The notes beneath the pieces are model-generated. The model worked only from the letters and a program-made list of their open reading frames with translations. It searched no databases and was not told the DNA's origin. 64,000 nt of DNA from Mycobacterium sp. GTDB taxonomy: Bacteria; Actinomycetota; Actinomycetes; Mycobacteriales; Mycobacteriaceae. The position numbers were made by a program, and so were the translations under genes. Below, one piece after another: positions 41,707 to 51,867 of the stretch. The DNA lies in contig NZ_JAICZA010000004.1 of the NCBI RefSeq assembly GCF_025933915.1, forward strand, positions 1 to 64,000. Direction: 5' to 3'. The first letter of the stretch is position 1. Each line of letters opens with the position of its first letter.

Positions 41707-42456
41707 TCACAGGTGTCGGCCGCCGGTGATCTCCATGACAGTGCCGGTCATGTACGACGACAGGTCGGAGGCCAGGAACAACGCCACGCTGGCGACTTCG
41801 CTGGGCTCACCGGCCCGGCCCATCGGCACCTCGGCGACCTTCGAATCCCAAATGCGCTGTGGCATGGCCTCTGTCATGGCGGAGCGGATCAAACCGGGGG
41901 CGATCGCGTTGACTCGCACGCCCAAATAGGCCAGCTCTTTGGCGGCCGCCTTGGTCATCCCGACGATGCCGGCCTTGGCCGCCGAGTAGTTGGTCTGGCC
42001 GACCATGCCGACCTTCCCCGACACCGAGGACATGTTGATGATGGCGCCGCGCTTGTTTTCCCGCATGATGGCGGCGGCCAGCCGGGTGCCGTTCCAGGTC
42101 CCCTTCAGATGGACGTTGATGACCTGATCGAATTGCTCCTCGGTCATCTTGCGCATCGTGGCGTCCCGGGTGATCCCGGCGTTGTTCACCATGATGTCCA
42201 GGCCGCCGAAACGCTCGACCGCGGTCTGGATCAGGGCTTCGACGTCGGACGACCGCGTGACATCGCAGCGGACCGCGATCGCGACGTCATCACCACCCAA
42301 CTGCTTGGCCACCACTTGGGTTTCCTCGAGATTGACGTCGCCGAGCACGACTCTCGCCCCCTCGGCGACGAAGCGCTCCGCGATGGCCAGACCCAGTCCT
42401 TGCGCTCCGCCCGTGATTACCGCGGTCTGATCTGCCAACAACGACACCTGGATCAC
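41707..42456 (-). CDS. SDR, FabG/3-hydroxyacyl-CoA dehydrogenase-like
   Basis: 249 residues from a GTG with AGAAGGA four bases upstream; a second GTG three codons later is possible. Motifs are TGGAQGLG, Asp in LGDVNLE (NAD preference), [16 protein letters not shown] and YSAAKAG. The size and motif set fit FabG-like 3-oxoacyl reductases and SDR-type 3-hydroxyacyl-CoA dehydrogenases. As first gene of the operon with a thiolase, the 3-hydroxyacyl-CoA dehydrogenase role is favoured. Confidence 0.87.
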   Translation of the reverse strand: MIQVSLLADQTAVITGGAQGLGLAIAERFVAEGARVVLGDVNLEETQVVAKQLGGDDVAIAVRCDVTRSSDVEALIQTAVERFGGLDIMVNNAGITRDATMRKMTEEQFDQVINVHLKGTWNGTRLAAAIMRENKRGAIINMSSVSGKVGMVGQTNYSAAKAGIVGMTKAAAKELAYLGVRVNAIAPGLIRSAMTEAMPQRIWDSKVAEVPMGRAGEPSEVASVALFLASDLSSYMTGTVMEITGGRHL

Positions 42457-42500
42457 ACATCCTTCTCTGTTATCGCCAACATCGGGCACCCACAAAGCAA

Positions 42501-42516
42501 ATATCATATTTGATAT
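42501..42516. promoter_or_regulatory. Operator-like palindrome in a divergent acyl-CoA promoter
   Basis: ATATCA-TATT-TGATAT, six-base arms perfectly complementary, in the 104-base gap between the SDR-thiolase operon and the acyl-CoA dehydrogenase operon. It is unusually AT-rich for the region and unlike the TACTGT sites. The GntR regulator encoded at the end of the minus operon is the obvious candidate binder. Confidence 0.55.
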
Positions 42517-42560
42517 AGGATCCTGCCCTGAACCGGGGTGCCCCGGATCGGGAGAGGAGC

Positions 42561-43763
42561 ATGGAGCCAATGGCCGCCGCCGAATTCGCCGAAGTCTCCG
42601 AGGAGGACTTCCGCGAGATCCTGGCTCAGACAAGGCAATTCGTCCGCAGCGCGGTCGTACCCCGCGAGCAGGAGATCCTCGACGCCGATCGCGTCCCCGA
42701 CGATCTACGCGACGAGGCCAAGAGAATGGGCCTGTTCGGCTATGCGATCCCCCAGGATTGGGGCGGTCTCGGCCTCAATCTCGTGCAAGACGTCGAGCTG
42801 GCGATGGAGCTGGGCTACACGTCACTGGCGCTGCGCTCGATGTTCGGCACCAACAACGGCATCGCCGGACAGGTTCTGGTCGGGTTCGGCACCGACCAAC
42901 AGAAGTCGCGCTGGCTCGAGGCGATCGCGTCCGGCGACGTCGTCGCCTCCTTCGCGCTGACCGAACCCGGCGCCGGATCGAACCCGGCAGGCCTGCGCAC
43001 CAAAGCCGCTCGCGACGGCGATAATTGGGTGATCTCCGGCCAGAAGCGCTTCATCACCAACGCGCCCGTCGCCAACCTTTTCGTGGTGTTCGCCCGCACC
43101 CGGCCGGCCGACGACAAGGGACCCGGGATCGCGGTCTTTTTGGTTCCGGCGGATGCGGCCGGGGTGCAGGTGGGCGCCAAGGACGCCAAGATGGGTCAGG
43201 AAGGCGCATGGACCGCCGACGTCAGCTTCAACGACGTCCGGGTGGACGGCGGCGCGCTGATCGGCGGCAACGAAGACATCGGTTATCGGGCGGCGATGAC
43301 CTCGCTGGCTCGGGGGCGGGTGCACATCGCCGCCCTCGCGGTGGGCGCCGCGCAGCGCGCGCTCGATGAATCCGTCGCGTATGCCGCCACCGCGACGCAG
43401 GGCGGGGCGCCGATCGGAAGCTTTCAGTTGGTGCAGGCGATGCTCGCCGACCAGCAGGCCGGGGTGATGGCCGGCCGTGCACTGGTGCGCGACGCGGCGC
43501 GGCAGTGGGTCACCGATCAAGACCGCAGGATCGCCCCGTCGGCGGCCAAGCTGTTCTGCACGGAAATGGCCGGCAAGGTAGCCGATCTCGCGGTGCAGAT
43601 ACACGGCGGCAGCGGCTACATGCGTGGCGTTCCGGTCGAACGCATCTACCGCGACGTGCGCCTGCTGCGGCTCTACGAGGGCACCAGCGAAATTCAGCGT
43701 TTGATCATCGGCTCGAACCTGGTCAAGGCGGCGGGGCGGGCTACCACAACGAAGGAGCGTTAA
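42561..43763 (+). CDS. Acyl-CoA dehydrogenase
   Basis: 400 residues. Motifs are [47 protein letters not shown] and the catalytic Glu in [10 protein letters not shown]. It is a complete enzyme, distantly related to the one at 38053. It is first of an operon with the mycofactocin-type SDR, whose ATG overlaps its TAA. The start ATG follows GGGAGAGGAGC. Confidence 0.9.
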   Translation: MEPMAAAEFAEVSEEDFREILAQTRQFVRSAVVPREQEILDADRVPDDLRDEAKRMGLFGYAIPQDWGGLGLNLVQDVELAMELGYTSLALRSMFGTNNGIAGQVLVGFGTDQQKSRWLEAIASGDVVASFALTEPGAGSNPAGLRTKAARDGDNWVISGQKRFITNAPVANLFVVFARTRPADDKGPGIAVFLVPADAAGVQVGAKDAKMGQEGAWTADVSFNDVRVDGGALIGGNEDIGYRAAMTSLARGRVHIAALAVGAAQRALDESVAYAATATQGGAPIGSFQLVQAMLADQQAGVMAGRALVRDAARQWVTDQDRRIAPSAAKLFCTEMAGKVADLAVQIHGGSGYMRGVPVERIYRDVRLLRLYEGTSEIQRLIIGSNLVKAAGRATTTKER

Positions 43764-44584
43764 TGAGCGGCAAGCTTGCCGGAAAAGTGGCATTCATCAC
43801 CGGCGCGGCACGCGGCCAGGGCCGGGCGCATGCGGTGCGCATGGCGCGAGAAGGCGCCGACATCATCGCCGTCGACATCGCCGGCAAGCTTCCGTCCTGC
43901 GTTCCCTACGACCCGGCGAGTCCGGACGACCTGAGCGAAACGGTTCGCCTGGTTGAAGAAGCGAACCGCCGCATCATCGCCTCGGTCGTGGATACCCGCG
44001 ACTTCGACGGCCTGCGAAAGATCGTCGACGCCGGTGTCGCCGCGCTAGGGCGCCTGGACATCATCGTCGCCAACGCCGGGGTCGCGGCACCGCAGGCGTG
44101 GGACGACATCACGCCGGAAGACTTTCGCGACGTCATGGACATCAACGTGACCGGCACCTGGAACACCGTGATGGCCGGGGCGGACAAGATCATCGAAGGC
44201 GGCCGCGGCGGCTCCATCATCCTGATCAGTTCCGCTGCCGGTATGAAGATGCAGCCGTTCATGATTCACTACACCGCTAGTAAGCACGCCGTCACCGGGC
44301 TGGCGCGGGCCTTCGCCGCCGAGCTGGGTAAGCATTCGATCCGGGTGAACAGTGTTCATCCCGGACCGGTGAATACACCGATGGGATCGGGCGACATGGT
44401 CACGGCGGTGGGCAAGACGATGGAAACCAACCCGCAGCTCTCCCACGTCCTCACGCCGTTCCTGCCGGACTGGGTCGCCGAGCCGGAGGAGATCGCCGAT
44501 ACCGTGTGCTGGCTGGCCAGCGACGAGTCGCGCAAGGTCACCGCCGCGCAGATCCCGGTCGATCAGGGCTCGACGCAGTACTAG
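43763..44584 (+). CDS. Mycofactocin-coupled type SDR
   Basis: 273 residues. The cofactor motif GAARGQGRAHAVRMAREGADIIA, the long loop between the second strand and helix (KLPSCVPYDPASPDDL) and YTASKHAV are typical of the carveol-dehydrogenase-like SDRs that hold a non-exchangeable NAD and pass electrons to the redox peptide mycofactocin. It should oxidise a secondary alcohol. The ATG follows GAAGGAGCGTTA and overlaps the acyl-CoA dehydrogenase stop. Mycofactocin biosynthesis genes themselves are not in the window. Confidence 0.85.
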   Translation: MSGKLAGKVAFITGAARGQGRAHAVRMAREGADIIAVDIAGKLPSCVPYDPASPDDLSETVRLVEEANRRIIASVVDTRDFDGLRKIVDAGVAALGRLDIIVANAGVAAPQAWDDITPEDFRDVMDINVTGTWNTVMAGADKIIEGGRGGSIILISSAAGMKMQPFMIHYTASKHAVTGLARAFAAELGKHSIRVNSVHPGPVNTPMGSGDMVTAVGKTMETNPQLSHVLTPFLPDWVAEPEEIADTVCWLASDESRKVTAAQIPVDQGSTQY

Positions 44585-44636
44585 GTGTACTGACCACCCG
44601 GGAATAGATCGTCGGGCATCCGCGCTGTCAGGCCAC

Positions 44637-45065
44637 ATGAAAGCCTTCACCGAAACCGAGCGTCAGGAGTTCCTGGCCGCCAAGCACGTCGGCGTGCTGT
44701 CCGTCGCGGCGACCGACGGCCGGCCGCCGGCCAGTGTCCCGATCTGGTACGACTACACGCCGGGCGGCAACATCCGGATCATGACCGGGCCGTCCAGTCG
44801 CAAGGCGCGGCTCATCGAGCGGTCCGGGGTGGTGACGCTGGTCGTCCAGCGCGAGGAGCCGCCGTATCAGTACGTCGTGGTCGAGGGCGCGGTGGTCGAC
44901 ACCACCAACCCTGCCCCGGCCGACGTGCAGGAAGCCATCGCCATTCGCTACCTCGGCGAGGAAGGCGGGCGTGCGTTCGTCCGCAGCATGGAAGGCGCCG
45001 AGGAGGCGCTGTTCACCATCCGGCCGGATCGTTGGCTGAGCGCCGACTTCACCGGCGACCTCTGA
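44637..45065 (+). CDS. PPOX-class (split-barrel) flavin/F420-binding protein
   Basis: 142 residues with the pyridoxamine-phosphate-oxidase-like split barrel: LAAKHVGVLSVAATDG, PIWYDYTPGGNIRIMTGPSSRKARLI and a VVVEGAVV strand. Mycobacterial members bind FMN, heme or F420 and include F420H2-dependent reductases and uncharacterised proteins. It follows the SDR by 52 bases and may be in the same operon. Cofactor and substrate cannot be told from the sequence. Confidence 0.8.
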   Translation: MKAFTETERQEFLAAKHVGVLSVAATDGRPPASVPIWYDYTPGGNIRIMTGPSSRKARLIERSGVVTLVVQREEPPYQYVVVEGAVVDTTNPAPADVQEAIAIRYLGEEGGRAFVRSMEGAEEALFTIRPDRWLSADFTGDL

Positions 45066-45069
45066 GGTC

Positions 45070-46146
45070 TCAGCCGATCAGCTCCAGCGTGCCCAGCTCG
45101 CGGATCGCCTGGCAGCCGCGGCTGAGCATGGCCAGCACCATGTCGTCGCCACGCTCGGTCGCGGCGGCGAACGCGAACCCCAGCGCCGAGATCAGTGGCG
45201 CTTGCAACACCCCGAGCCGGTAATCACGCCAACATGTTTCGTGGTCGTAGTCGCTGACCCCGCCGGCCGTCAGCGAGCGATGGTAGTCGGTGACCAGCTC
45301 TTCTTCGATGCCGGCGCGCAGCTGCGAATTGAGGCTGGTTGCGGTGAAGTAGGCGAGATCTCGGGTCGGCAAACCCACGCCGAGCGTCTGCCAGTCGACC
45401 ACGCTGACGCTGGTTCGGTCCGGATCGAACAGCAGGTTGTCCAGACGGTAGTCGCCGTGCAGCAACGCGAACCGGTCGTACTCGGACAACAACCACGGTG
45501 TGATCAAACCCATTGCCGCGCTGAAGGTATCGCGGTCTTCGGCGCTCATGCGGTCGCCCAGCTTCTCCAACGTGATGTCGGCGCTCATCTTCGCCACTTC
45601 GCCCATGCCGCCCGCACCGGCCTCATCCGGCCGGCCAAACGCGATGCCGGGGAAATCAAGCCAGACGGGGTCGCACCAGCTGGGCGCGTGCAGACCGGCC
45701 AGCGCGTTAACCGCAAGGCGCGCTTCGGCTTCACCGCAGCCGATGAGCTGATCGCCCTGCACCGCAGGCGCTTGATCAGCGAGCAGCAGGGCGAAATCCA
45801 TTGCGTCCTCGGTGATCTCGGAGTAGAAACATTGCGGCGTCGGCACCTGTACCCGATCCGCCACCGAGGAATAGAACGCGCATTCGCTGCGATAGCCGAT
45901 GACCACCCGGTCGCGCACGGTGTCGTCCTGGGCCGGCAGTTTGATCACAAACGTCTGCGGCAGGTCACCGGGATCCGTCGCATAGCGGGCGGTCACCCGG
46001 TAGGTGGCCCCGGTCTGCCCGGTGCCGATCGCGACCACGTCCACGTCGGCGACCTCGACGGCCGCGCCGCGCCCACTGAGCGCGGCCGACAACCAGGCCG
46101 GGGTCACGTCGCCGGGATAACGCGGTATCGACAGCACAGCACTCAT
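45070..46146 (-). CDS. Phosphotransferase-fold (APH/choline-kinase-like) protein
   Basis: 358 residues. The catalytic loop is LLHGDYRLDNLLFD (HGDxxxxN) and the metal-binding Asp is in VVDWQTLG, as in aminoglycoside phosphotransferase-type kinases. In mycobacteria such proteins near lipid catabolism genes are commonly annotated as phosphotransferases and probably phosphorylate small hydroxylated molecules; resistance to a drug is not implied. The ATG at 46146 is preceded by AGGAGG about ten bases away. It is convergent with the PPOX gene, four bases between stops. Confidence 0.8.
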   Translation of the reverse strand: MSAVLSIPRYPGDVTPAWLSAALSGRGAAVEVADVDVVAIGTGQTGATYRVTARYATDPGDLPQTFVIKLPAQDDTVRDRVVIGYRSECAFYSSVADRVQVPTPQCFYSEITEDAMDFALLLADQAPAVQGDQLIGCGEAEARLAVNALAGLHAPSWCDPVWLDFPGIAFGRPDEAGAGGMGEVAKMSADITLEKLGDRMSAEDRDTFSAAMGLITPWLLSEYDRFALLHGDYRLDNLLFDPDRTSVSVVDWQTLGVGLPTRDLAYFTATSLNSQLRAGIEEELVTDYHRSLTAGGVSDYDHETCWRDYRLGVLQAPLISALGFAFAAATERGDDMVLAMLSRGCQAIRELGTLELIG

Positions 46147-46233
46147 AAGCAGCACGCCTCCTGTACGCAGACAGCTCCGTCCGACTGACCAACTGTAAGG
46201 CATACCGCAAGAGTTGCGGTCAGCCGTGGCAAT

Positions 46234-47979
46234 CTACTCGGCCAGAATGCGCCATTCGGCGGCCTCGTGCTGCTGCCGCCAGAATTCGTCGAAACGACCG
46301 CCCGCAGCGAGCAATTCGTCGACCGTGCCGTCCTCGACCACCCGCCCGTTGTCGAGAAACAGGACGCGGTCGGCGTGGCTGATGCTGGCCAGACGGTGCG
46401 CAACGATCACCTGGGTGCGCGATTGCGGGTCGGCGGTGAGCGCGTCGACCACGGCGGCTTCGTTCTCGGTGTCCAGCGCGCTGGTCGCCTCGTCTACCAG
46501 CAGTATCGGTGCGGGTTTGAGCAACGCGCGGGCGATGCTGACGCGCTGCCGTTCACCGCCCGAGAGCGCCGAGCCCGCTTCACCGACGACGCTGTCGGCG
46601 CCGTCGGGCAGCCTTGCGACGAGCTCGTCGACGCGCGCGAGCGTCACCGCCCGCCTGAACCGGTCATCGCCGGCGCCGGGATCTCCGGCGAACACGTTGT
46701 CGCGGACCGACCCGTGGAACAGATAGGGATGCTGGAACACGACGCTGCTTGCCGCGCGCCGCGCTTCGGCGTCCAGCGTCGCCGCGTCGACGCCGTCGAT
46801 CAGCACCCGGCCGCGGGTGGGCTCGTGCAGCCCGGCGATCAGCGCCAGGATGGTGCTCTTCCCCGACCCGGACGGCCCGACGATCGCCGTCGTGCTTCCC
46901 GCCTCCAAGGAGAAGCTCACCCCGTCGAGCACCAGGTCGGTGGCGCCACCGACAGCTGGGTACCGGAACACGACGTCGTCGAATTCGATACGCGGCGCCG
47001 CGGCGCCCGCCAATATCGCGGCTCCCGCGTTCATCAGCGGCGCGGTGAGCACGGCACGGATGTTGTCGAGCGTGCCGCGGGTGCTTTCGAGCGCCGGCGC
47101 CAACTCGCTGATGGTGGTGAACGGCTCGAGGTAGCGCACGATGACGACGATCAATGCGATCGCCTCGGCCACCGTGAGCGTTCCGTTCACCGTCAGCGCG
47201 GTGGTCGCCCCGGCCAGCAGGATCAGGGCCAGCTGGCTGGCGAGGCTGAACAGCAGCTGACCCGGGACCTGCATGGAGAGCAGGCGCATGGTCGCGCCGT
47301 GCTGTGCGGCCAGCGCATCGCCGACCAGGCTTCTGGCCGGCTCGACGCGTCGCGCGGCGCGCAACGCCTGCTGGGTTCGGGCGAACTCGATGATTCGTTC
47401 GGTGAGCGCGCTATTGGCCTCGGCCGCAGTGGAATCGGCGCGGCGCGCCAGGCGTGCCGACGCCCACAGCGCGCCCAACATCAGCGGCAGGCCGCCCAGG
47501 GCGGCGAGGCCCAGCTGCCAGGAGACCGGCAACAGGACCACCGCGATGGCCGCGGGCAGCAGCACGGCCGAGATCAGCGGCGTGAGCAGATTGACGACGA
47601 GACCGACGAGTTCTGGGCCGGTCGCGGCGATCGCCTGGCGCGCCGTCGCGGTGTGCTCGGCGGTGAACCAATCCAGCCGCACGCCGGGCAGGCGGTCCGC
47701 CACGTCATGCTGGCTGTGGTCCAGCACGGCGAAACCCAGGTTGAAGCCGATGCGCGCTGTCGCGGTGTCGATCACCCAGCCCAGCATCGTGGCGGCGGTC
47801 AGCCAGCCCAGCCAGACCATCGCGCGCTGCGGGACGTCGCCGAACAAGGCGCCCACCAAGGGAACCAGCAGGACGGTGGCCACCGCCCGCACGACGACCG
47901 AGATCAAGGCCAGCACCGTGTAGGCGATGACCCGGTTGCGGCGACCCGCCGGGACCAGACTCAACCACGTGCGAATCAT
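46234..47979 (-). CDS. irtB: IrtB, ABC transporter half for ferric carboxymycobactin
   Basis: 581 residues (M. tuberculosis IrtB is 579). An N-terminal six-helix exporter-type membrane domain is followed by an ATPase domain with Walker A GPSGSGKS, signature [12 protein letters not shown] and Walker [13 protein letters not shown]. The opening residues [10 protein letters not shown] match IrtB closely. With IrtA it forms an inner-membrane heterodimer importing iron-loaded siderophore. The frame stays open upstream over the irtA gene, but the ATG at 47979 overlaps the irtA stop (ATGA). Confidence 0.95.
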   Translation of the reverse strand: MIRTWLSLVPAGRRNRVIAYTVLALISVVVRAVATVLLVPLVGALFGDVPQRAMVWLGWLTAATMLGWVIDTATARIGFNLGFAVLDHSQHDVADRLPGVRLDWFTAEHTATARQAIAATGPELVGLVVNLLTPLISAVLLPAAIAVVLLPVSWQLGLAALGGLPLMLGALWASARLARRADSTAAEANSALTERIIEFARTQQALRAARRVEPARSLVGDALAAQHGATMRLLSMQVPGQLLFSLASQLALILLAGATTALTVNGTLTVAEAIALIVVIVRYLEPFTTISELAPALESTRGTLDNIRAVLTAPLMNAGAAILAGAAAPRIEFDDVVFRYPAVGGATDLVLDGVSFSLEAGSTTAIVGPSGSGKSTILALIAGLHEPTRGRVLIDGVDAATLDAEARRAASSVVFQHPYLFHGSVRDNVFAGDPGAGDDRFRRAVTLARVDELVARLPDGADSVVGEAGSALSGGERQRVSIARALLKPAPILLVDEATSALDTENEAAVVDALTADPQSRTQVIVAHRLASISHADRVLFLDNGRVVEDGTVDELLAAGGRFDEFWRQQHEAAEWRILAE

Positions 47980-50591
47980 CGGGCACCCTCCCCGGCCGCG
48001 CCGGCAGCCACCTGGTCGCGGCGGCCGCCCTCCCACAGGCGCCGGTACCGGCCGTCGGCGCCCAGCAACTCGTCGTGGGTTCCGCGTTCGACGATGCGGC
48101 CGTGATCGAGCACGACGATCTGGTGGGCCCGGGTGATGGTGTGCAGTCGATGGGCGATCACCAGCACGGTGCGGTCCTGCGTCAAACGGTTGAGCGCTTG
48201 CTGCACAAGATATTCCGATTCCGGGTCGGCGAACGCGGTGGCTTCGTCGAGGATCAGAATTTCGGTGTCGGCCAGAATCGCGCGGGCGATGGTGAGGCGT
48301 TGGCGCTCCCCGCCGGACAGGCCGGTGCCGGCGCCCAGCATGGTGTCGTAGCCGTCCGGCAGCCGCATGACGCGGTCGTGGATCTGCGCCTCGCGCGCCG
48401 CCTGTTCGATGCGTTCCGCGGTGGCATCGGGCACGGCCAGCGCGATATTTTCGGCCACGGTGCCGTGCACCAACTGCGTTTCCTGCAGCACGAATCCGAC
48501 CTGGGCGTAGAGCTGGTCGGCGGTCATCGACCGAATATCCTGTCCCCCAACGTGTATCGAACCCTGTTCGACGTCGTGGAACCGGGCCAGCAGGGCGGCC
48601 AGCGTCGACTTGCCCGATCCAGACGGTCCGACCAGCGCGGTGACCGTGCCGGGCCGCAAGGTCAGCGACACGTCGTGGATCACCGGGACGCCGGGGCGGT
48701 AGCCGAAACTGACGTTGTCGAACACCACCGCCTTCGACGATTTCCCGTTGGGTTCGCCTTGGCCGCGCACGGCGAGTTCGGGTTCGTCGAGCGTGTTCTG
48801 CAGTCGCCGGGCGGCCAACATGCCGACGCGGATGCCGCCCAGGCCGTACGCAATCCCGAGCAGTCGCGCACCGAAGGTGGTGCCCAGCAACAAGAATGGC
48901 AGCAGGTTCACCGGATCCATCCGGCCGCCGACGATCAGCAGGGTGCCGGTGGCCGCGATGAGCCACAGGAACGTCGAGGGGCGGGTGACCAGATCCATGA
49001 ACGCCTTCTTGCCGGCCAGCGGGCGCTGCCAGGCAACCAGGAAGCCGACGTATTCGTCCAGGCGGCGCCGGAAACTCGACGCGGCGGCACCGCCGAAGAC
49101 GCGGATCACCGGCTGGCCTTCCAGATAGGCCCCGGCCTCGCCGCTCATCGTCTCCGCCCAGCGCTGCGACTGCGGGATGCGCGGGCCCGACTGAATCGTG
49201 AGGGACGACGTCAGCACCAGGTAGACCAGGACGGGCGCGAACAACACCAGCGCCACCCGCCAGTCGACAACGAAGAGATAGACCAGCACCGCAACCGGCG
49301 CGACGGCCGCGGCGACCGCATCCGGGATGGCATGGGTGACCAGGTAGTGCAGGGACAGCGTGTCGTCCTGTAGCAGCTGCTTGATCGAACCCGACCCGCG
49401 GGCGGTGAACCAGCCCAGCGGTAGCCGAGACAGCTTGCGCAACAAACCCGAACGCAGATCACGGGCGAATCGCGCGTCGATCACATGGAGCCAGAGTGTG
49501 AGCGCGGCACCGAGCAACGCCCCCAAACCCAACAGCGACACCGCGGCGATGCCGATGTTCCACAGCCGGGAGGCGGGCGCCCCGGATACCAGGAGCCGGG
49601 CCAGCTCGACCAGCAGCACGAACGGCGCCAGTTGCACCAGCGTGATCACCGCCTGCAATGCACCGGAGGCGATCAGCGCCGACCGCAGCGGCGCGAGCAA
49701 TCGGCCGGCGGCCTGGGCGCGCCAGTTTCCGCGAGACACTGGGGCGGGCGTCGTGCCGGGAATTGGCTGAGCCGACTCCAGCTGCGCCGCAACCTCTTCC
49801 GGAGAAACGGTGAGCGCGACACTTTCGGATCCCTCGGGCTCATCACCGCGGCGGGTGCCCATCGCGCGCCCGGCGCTCCAATAGGCCTGGGCGTGTACCT
49901 CGGATTTGGGAAAGCCGAACTCGTCACGCAGCCGGGTTCGCACCTGCTTGAGCGTCGTGGCCTCCGGCGTCGCCCACGCATACCAGTCGGACCAATCTCG
50001 GCTTTCGATCGCCGCGGCAAGGGATTTCTCGTCGTGGCGGGCAACCCAATGCAGTCGCAGCCGGGGGTGCTGCGCGATCGGGATCAATGTGTCGTTGTCG
50101 TCGTGCTTTTCGAGGTACATCTCGATCGGGACGTCGTCGGGGACGACGCCGATGATCCCGTTCATTCCCGGGATGGACGCCGAGTCACCGATGAGCAGAT
50201 ATCCGGCCGGCTGCTCGTCGGGCACGTCGAACCGCGACGAACCCATCAGCGCCATGACGGCGATAGTGGCGCCGGGCGCTACGGTGCGCGCCCAGAGCGA
50301 CGCCGGTCCGGCGGGATCGTGCAGCACGATGTCGACCGCGAAGCGCCCGGCCGCGATGTCCGCCTCCGAAATCGTGTAGGCGCGCTGGAACTCCGTTTTC
50401 GATCCATCCGGATCCGGGAACCAGAACCGCAGCCATGCGGCCGGTTCGGCATCCACGTCTTCGAACAGCGTCGGGCAGGTCATGCGTACCCGCACGAAGT
50501 GCGGCGCGATCCGGACGGTTTCGATCACCGTCGCGGTGTGGTCGCGCGCGCCGAAGCTGCGCAACATCGCACCGGAGAATCCGCGTGCCAT
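47976..50591 (-). CDS. irtA: IrtA, siderophore-reducing ABC transporter half
   Basis: 871 residues. The N-terminal 260 residues are a cytosolic siderophore-interaction domain that binds FAD (motif QRAYTIS) and reduces ferric mycobactin. An ABC membrane domain then begins near residue 300, and the ATPase domain has [20 protein letters not shown] and [12 protein letters not shown]. It imports and reduces Fe-carboxymycobactin and mycobactin with IrtB. An IdeR-like box lies 208 bases upstream, in line with iron repression. The M. tuberculosis neighbours mbtK-mbtN are missing next to it. Confidence 0.95.
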   Translation of the reverse strand: MARGFSGAMLRSFGARDHTATVIETVRIAPHFVRVRMTCPTLFEDVDAEPAAWLRFWFPDPDGSKTEFQRAYTISEADIAAGRFAVDIVLHDPAGPASLWARTVAPGATIAVMALMGSSRFDVPDEQPAGYLLIGDSASIPGMNGIIGVVPDDVPIEMYLEKHDDNDTLIPIAQHPRLRLHWVARHDEKSLAAAIESRDWSDWYAWATPEATTLKQVRTRLRDEFGFPKSEVHAQAYWSAGRAMGTRRGDEPEGSESVALTVSPEEVAAQLESAQPIPGTTPAPVSRGNWRAQAAGRLLAPLRSALIASGALQAVITLVQLAPFVLLVELARLLVSGAPASRLWNIGIAAVSLLGLGALLGAALTLWLHVIDARFARDLRSGLLRKLSRLPLGWFTARGSGSIKQLLQDDTLSLHYLVTHAIPDAVAAAVAPVAVLVYLFVVDWRVALVLFAPVLVYLVLTSSLTIQSGPRIPQSQRWAETMSGEAGAYLEGQPVIRVFGGAAASSFRRRLDEYVGFLVAWQRPLAGKKAFMDLVTRPSTFLWLIAATGTLLIVGGRMDPVNLLPFLLLGTTFGARLLGIAYGLGGIRVGMLAARRLQNTLDEPELAVRGQGEPNGKSSKAVVFDNVSFGYRPGVPVIHDVSLTLRPGTVTALVGPSGSGKSTLAALLARFHDVEQGSIHVGGQDIRSMTADQLYAQVGFVLQETQLVHGTVAENIALAVPDATAERIEQAAREAQIHDRVMRLPDGYDTMLGAGTGLSGGERQRLTIARAILADTEILILDEATAFADPESEYLVQQALNRLTQDRTVLVIAHRLHTITRAHQIVVLDHGRIVERGTHDELLGADGRYRRLWEGGRRDQVAAGAAGEGAR

Positions 50592-50798
50592 TGGCGGTCC
50601 TTTCCCGCGGCGCTGCGCGCCGCGACGCCCTCACCGGTGTGACGACTCCACGGGATCACCGCCACGAGGCCACGGATCGATGCGGCCGTCGAGGCCGCAC
50701 GAATTGTGAATCCGGCAGCTGCCGCAACCCCGCGCGGGCGGCACCGTGCCGCGGATCACCGGCCAGCCGGTCACGACTTGGTACGTTACCCCACAAAC

Positions 50799-50817
50799 TA
50801 AGGGTTGCCTTACCATA
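50799..50817. promoter_or_regulatory. Iron box (IdeR/DtxR-type)
   Basis: TAAGGGTTGCCTTACCATA; its reverse complement matches the IdeR consensus TTAGGTTAGGCTAACCTAA at 13 of 19 positions by eye. It lies between irtA (minus) and the DUF393 gene (plus), 51 bases from the latter's ATG. Iron-loaded IdeR should repress irtAB here and perhaps the divergent gene. The rest of the 277-base gap shows no gene. Confidence 0.75.
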
Positions 50818-50868
50818 GGTCAACCTCGGCCCCTGTCCACATTCGGCACCGTCGGTAACCTGGGAGAT

Positions 50869-51291
50869 ATGAACAGGGAGACAGTGGCCCCGGTGCTGCT
50901 GTACGACGGTGTCTGCGGGGTCTGCAACCGGGCGGTGCGCACGATCCTTCGCGTCGACCCCGGCGGTCCGCTGCGCTTTGCGGCCCTGGAGAGCGTCTTC
51001 GCCAAAGCGATCATCGAGCGCCACCCGGACATGGGAGACGTCGACTCGGTGGTGTTCGTCGATGATCCCGGCCAGCCATCGGAACGGGTGGCCGTCCGGT
51101 CCGAGGCCGCGTTGCGCGTAGTGGACTATCTCGGCGGCCCGTGGAAGGTGCTCAAGGTCGCCCGCCTCGTGCCGACGCCCGTGCGCGACTGGCTCTACGA
51201 CCGATTCGCCGCGATCCGCTATCGGGTCTTCGGCAAGTACGACAGTTGCCCGCTGCCGGCGCCGGAGGTGCGCGCCCGCTTCCTGTCGTGA
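50869..51291 (+). CDS. DUF393 thiol-disulfide oxidoreductase-like protein
   Basis: 140 residues. The N-terminal LLYDGVCGVCNRAVR contains the DGxCxxC motif of the DUF393 (DCC) family, thioredoxin-fold-like proteins proposed to be thiol-disulfide oxidoreductases. A C-terminal CPLPAPE Cys may take part. The start ATG follows TGGGAG. The iron box 51 bases upstream makes iron-dependent control possible, which is inference. Confidence 0.82.
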   Translation: MNRETVAPVLLYDGVCGVCNRAVRTILRVDPGGPLRFAALESVFAKAIIERHPDMGDVDSVVFVDDPGQPSERVAVRSEAALRVVDYLGGPWKVLKVARLVPTPVRDWLYDRFAAIRYRVFGKYDSCPLPAPEVRARFLS

Positions 51292-51307
51292 CCGGCGTCG
51301 AAATCAG

Positions 51308-51391
51308 TGCGGGCGGAGGGACTCGAACCCTCAAGCTCTTTCGAGCAATGGCACCTAAAACCATCGCGTCTGCCAATTTCGCCACGCCCGC
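51308..51391 (-). tRNA. tRNA-Leu, anticodon UAG
   Basis: 84 bases. Acceptor arms GCGGGCG and CGCCCGC pair fully, with discriminator A. The D-loop has AAATTGGCAGA, the anticodon arm is ATGGT-TTTAGGT-GCCAT giving anticodon UAG (reads CUN leucine codons), a long variable arm follows (GCTCGAAAGAGC), and the T arm is GAGGG-TTCGAGT-CCCTC. The CCA end is not encoded. A class II tRNA with a long variable arm and this anticodon is leucine. Confidence 0.96.
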
Positions 51392-51486
51392 GGCGTGCCG
51401 ATCGTACCGCCGGATGCACCCGGGTCGAGCCATCGTGCGCCTCGTCGAATTCGCCGGGCCCAAATCCTGAGCGGTACGGTCAGGGG

Positions 51487-51867
51487 GTGTCCACTACACA
51501 CCGTCGCAGACCCGCGCTGGTCGCCCTGGTGTTCGTCGCGGCATGCGGCTGCCTGGCCCTGGGCTGGTGGCAGTGGACCAGATATCAATCCGTCGCCGGC
51601 TCATTTCAGAATCTCGGCTATGCACTGCAATGGCCGCTGTTCGCGTGGTTCTGCGTGTATGCGTACCGCAAATTCGTTCGCTACGAAGAGGAACCACCAG
51701 AGCCGCGCGGCACCGACGCCGTGACGGAGATACCCGCCGGACTGCTCCCCGAGCGACCCAAGCCCACACCGCAGTCACCCGACGACCCGGCGCTGCGGGA
51801 GTACAACGACTACCTGGCCGAACTCGCCGCCCAAGATGCCGAAAAGCAAAAGAGGACAACCGCATGA
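51487..51867 (+). CDS. lprD: LprD-like lipoprotein / membrane protein
   Basis: 126 residues, the same length as M. tuberculosis LprD (Rv1343c) as I recall it. A short basic start (STTHRRRP) precedes a hydrophobic stretch containing the lipobox-like VAAC, so the Cys near residue 18 may be lipidated. A second hydrophobic segment, YALQWPLFAWFCVYAY, is followed by a charged tail with many Pro and Glu. It is therefore either a lipoprotein or a two-segment membrane protein. The function is unknown. GTG start with GGGGG before it; it overlaps the next gene by four bases. Confidence 0.8.
   Translation: MSTTHRRRPALVALVFVAACGCLALGWWQWTRYQSVAGSFQNLGYALQWPLFAWFCVYAYRKFVRYEEEPPEPRGTDAVTEIPAGLLPERPKPTPQSPDDPALREYNDYLAELAAQDAEKQKRTTA

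Noticed and set aside
46234-48966. A 910-codon minus frame suggesting a fused IrtB
   Set aside because: The upstream part is out of frame over irtA and has no domain; IrtB begins at the ATG at 47979 that overlaps the irtA stop.
51292-51486. Possible phage attachment site at the tRNA-Leu gene
   Set aside because: No integrase, no duplicated tRNA 3' end and no phage-like genes nearby; flanking genes are the conserved core block.
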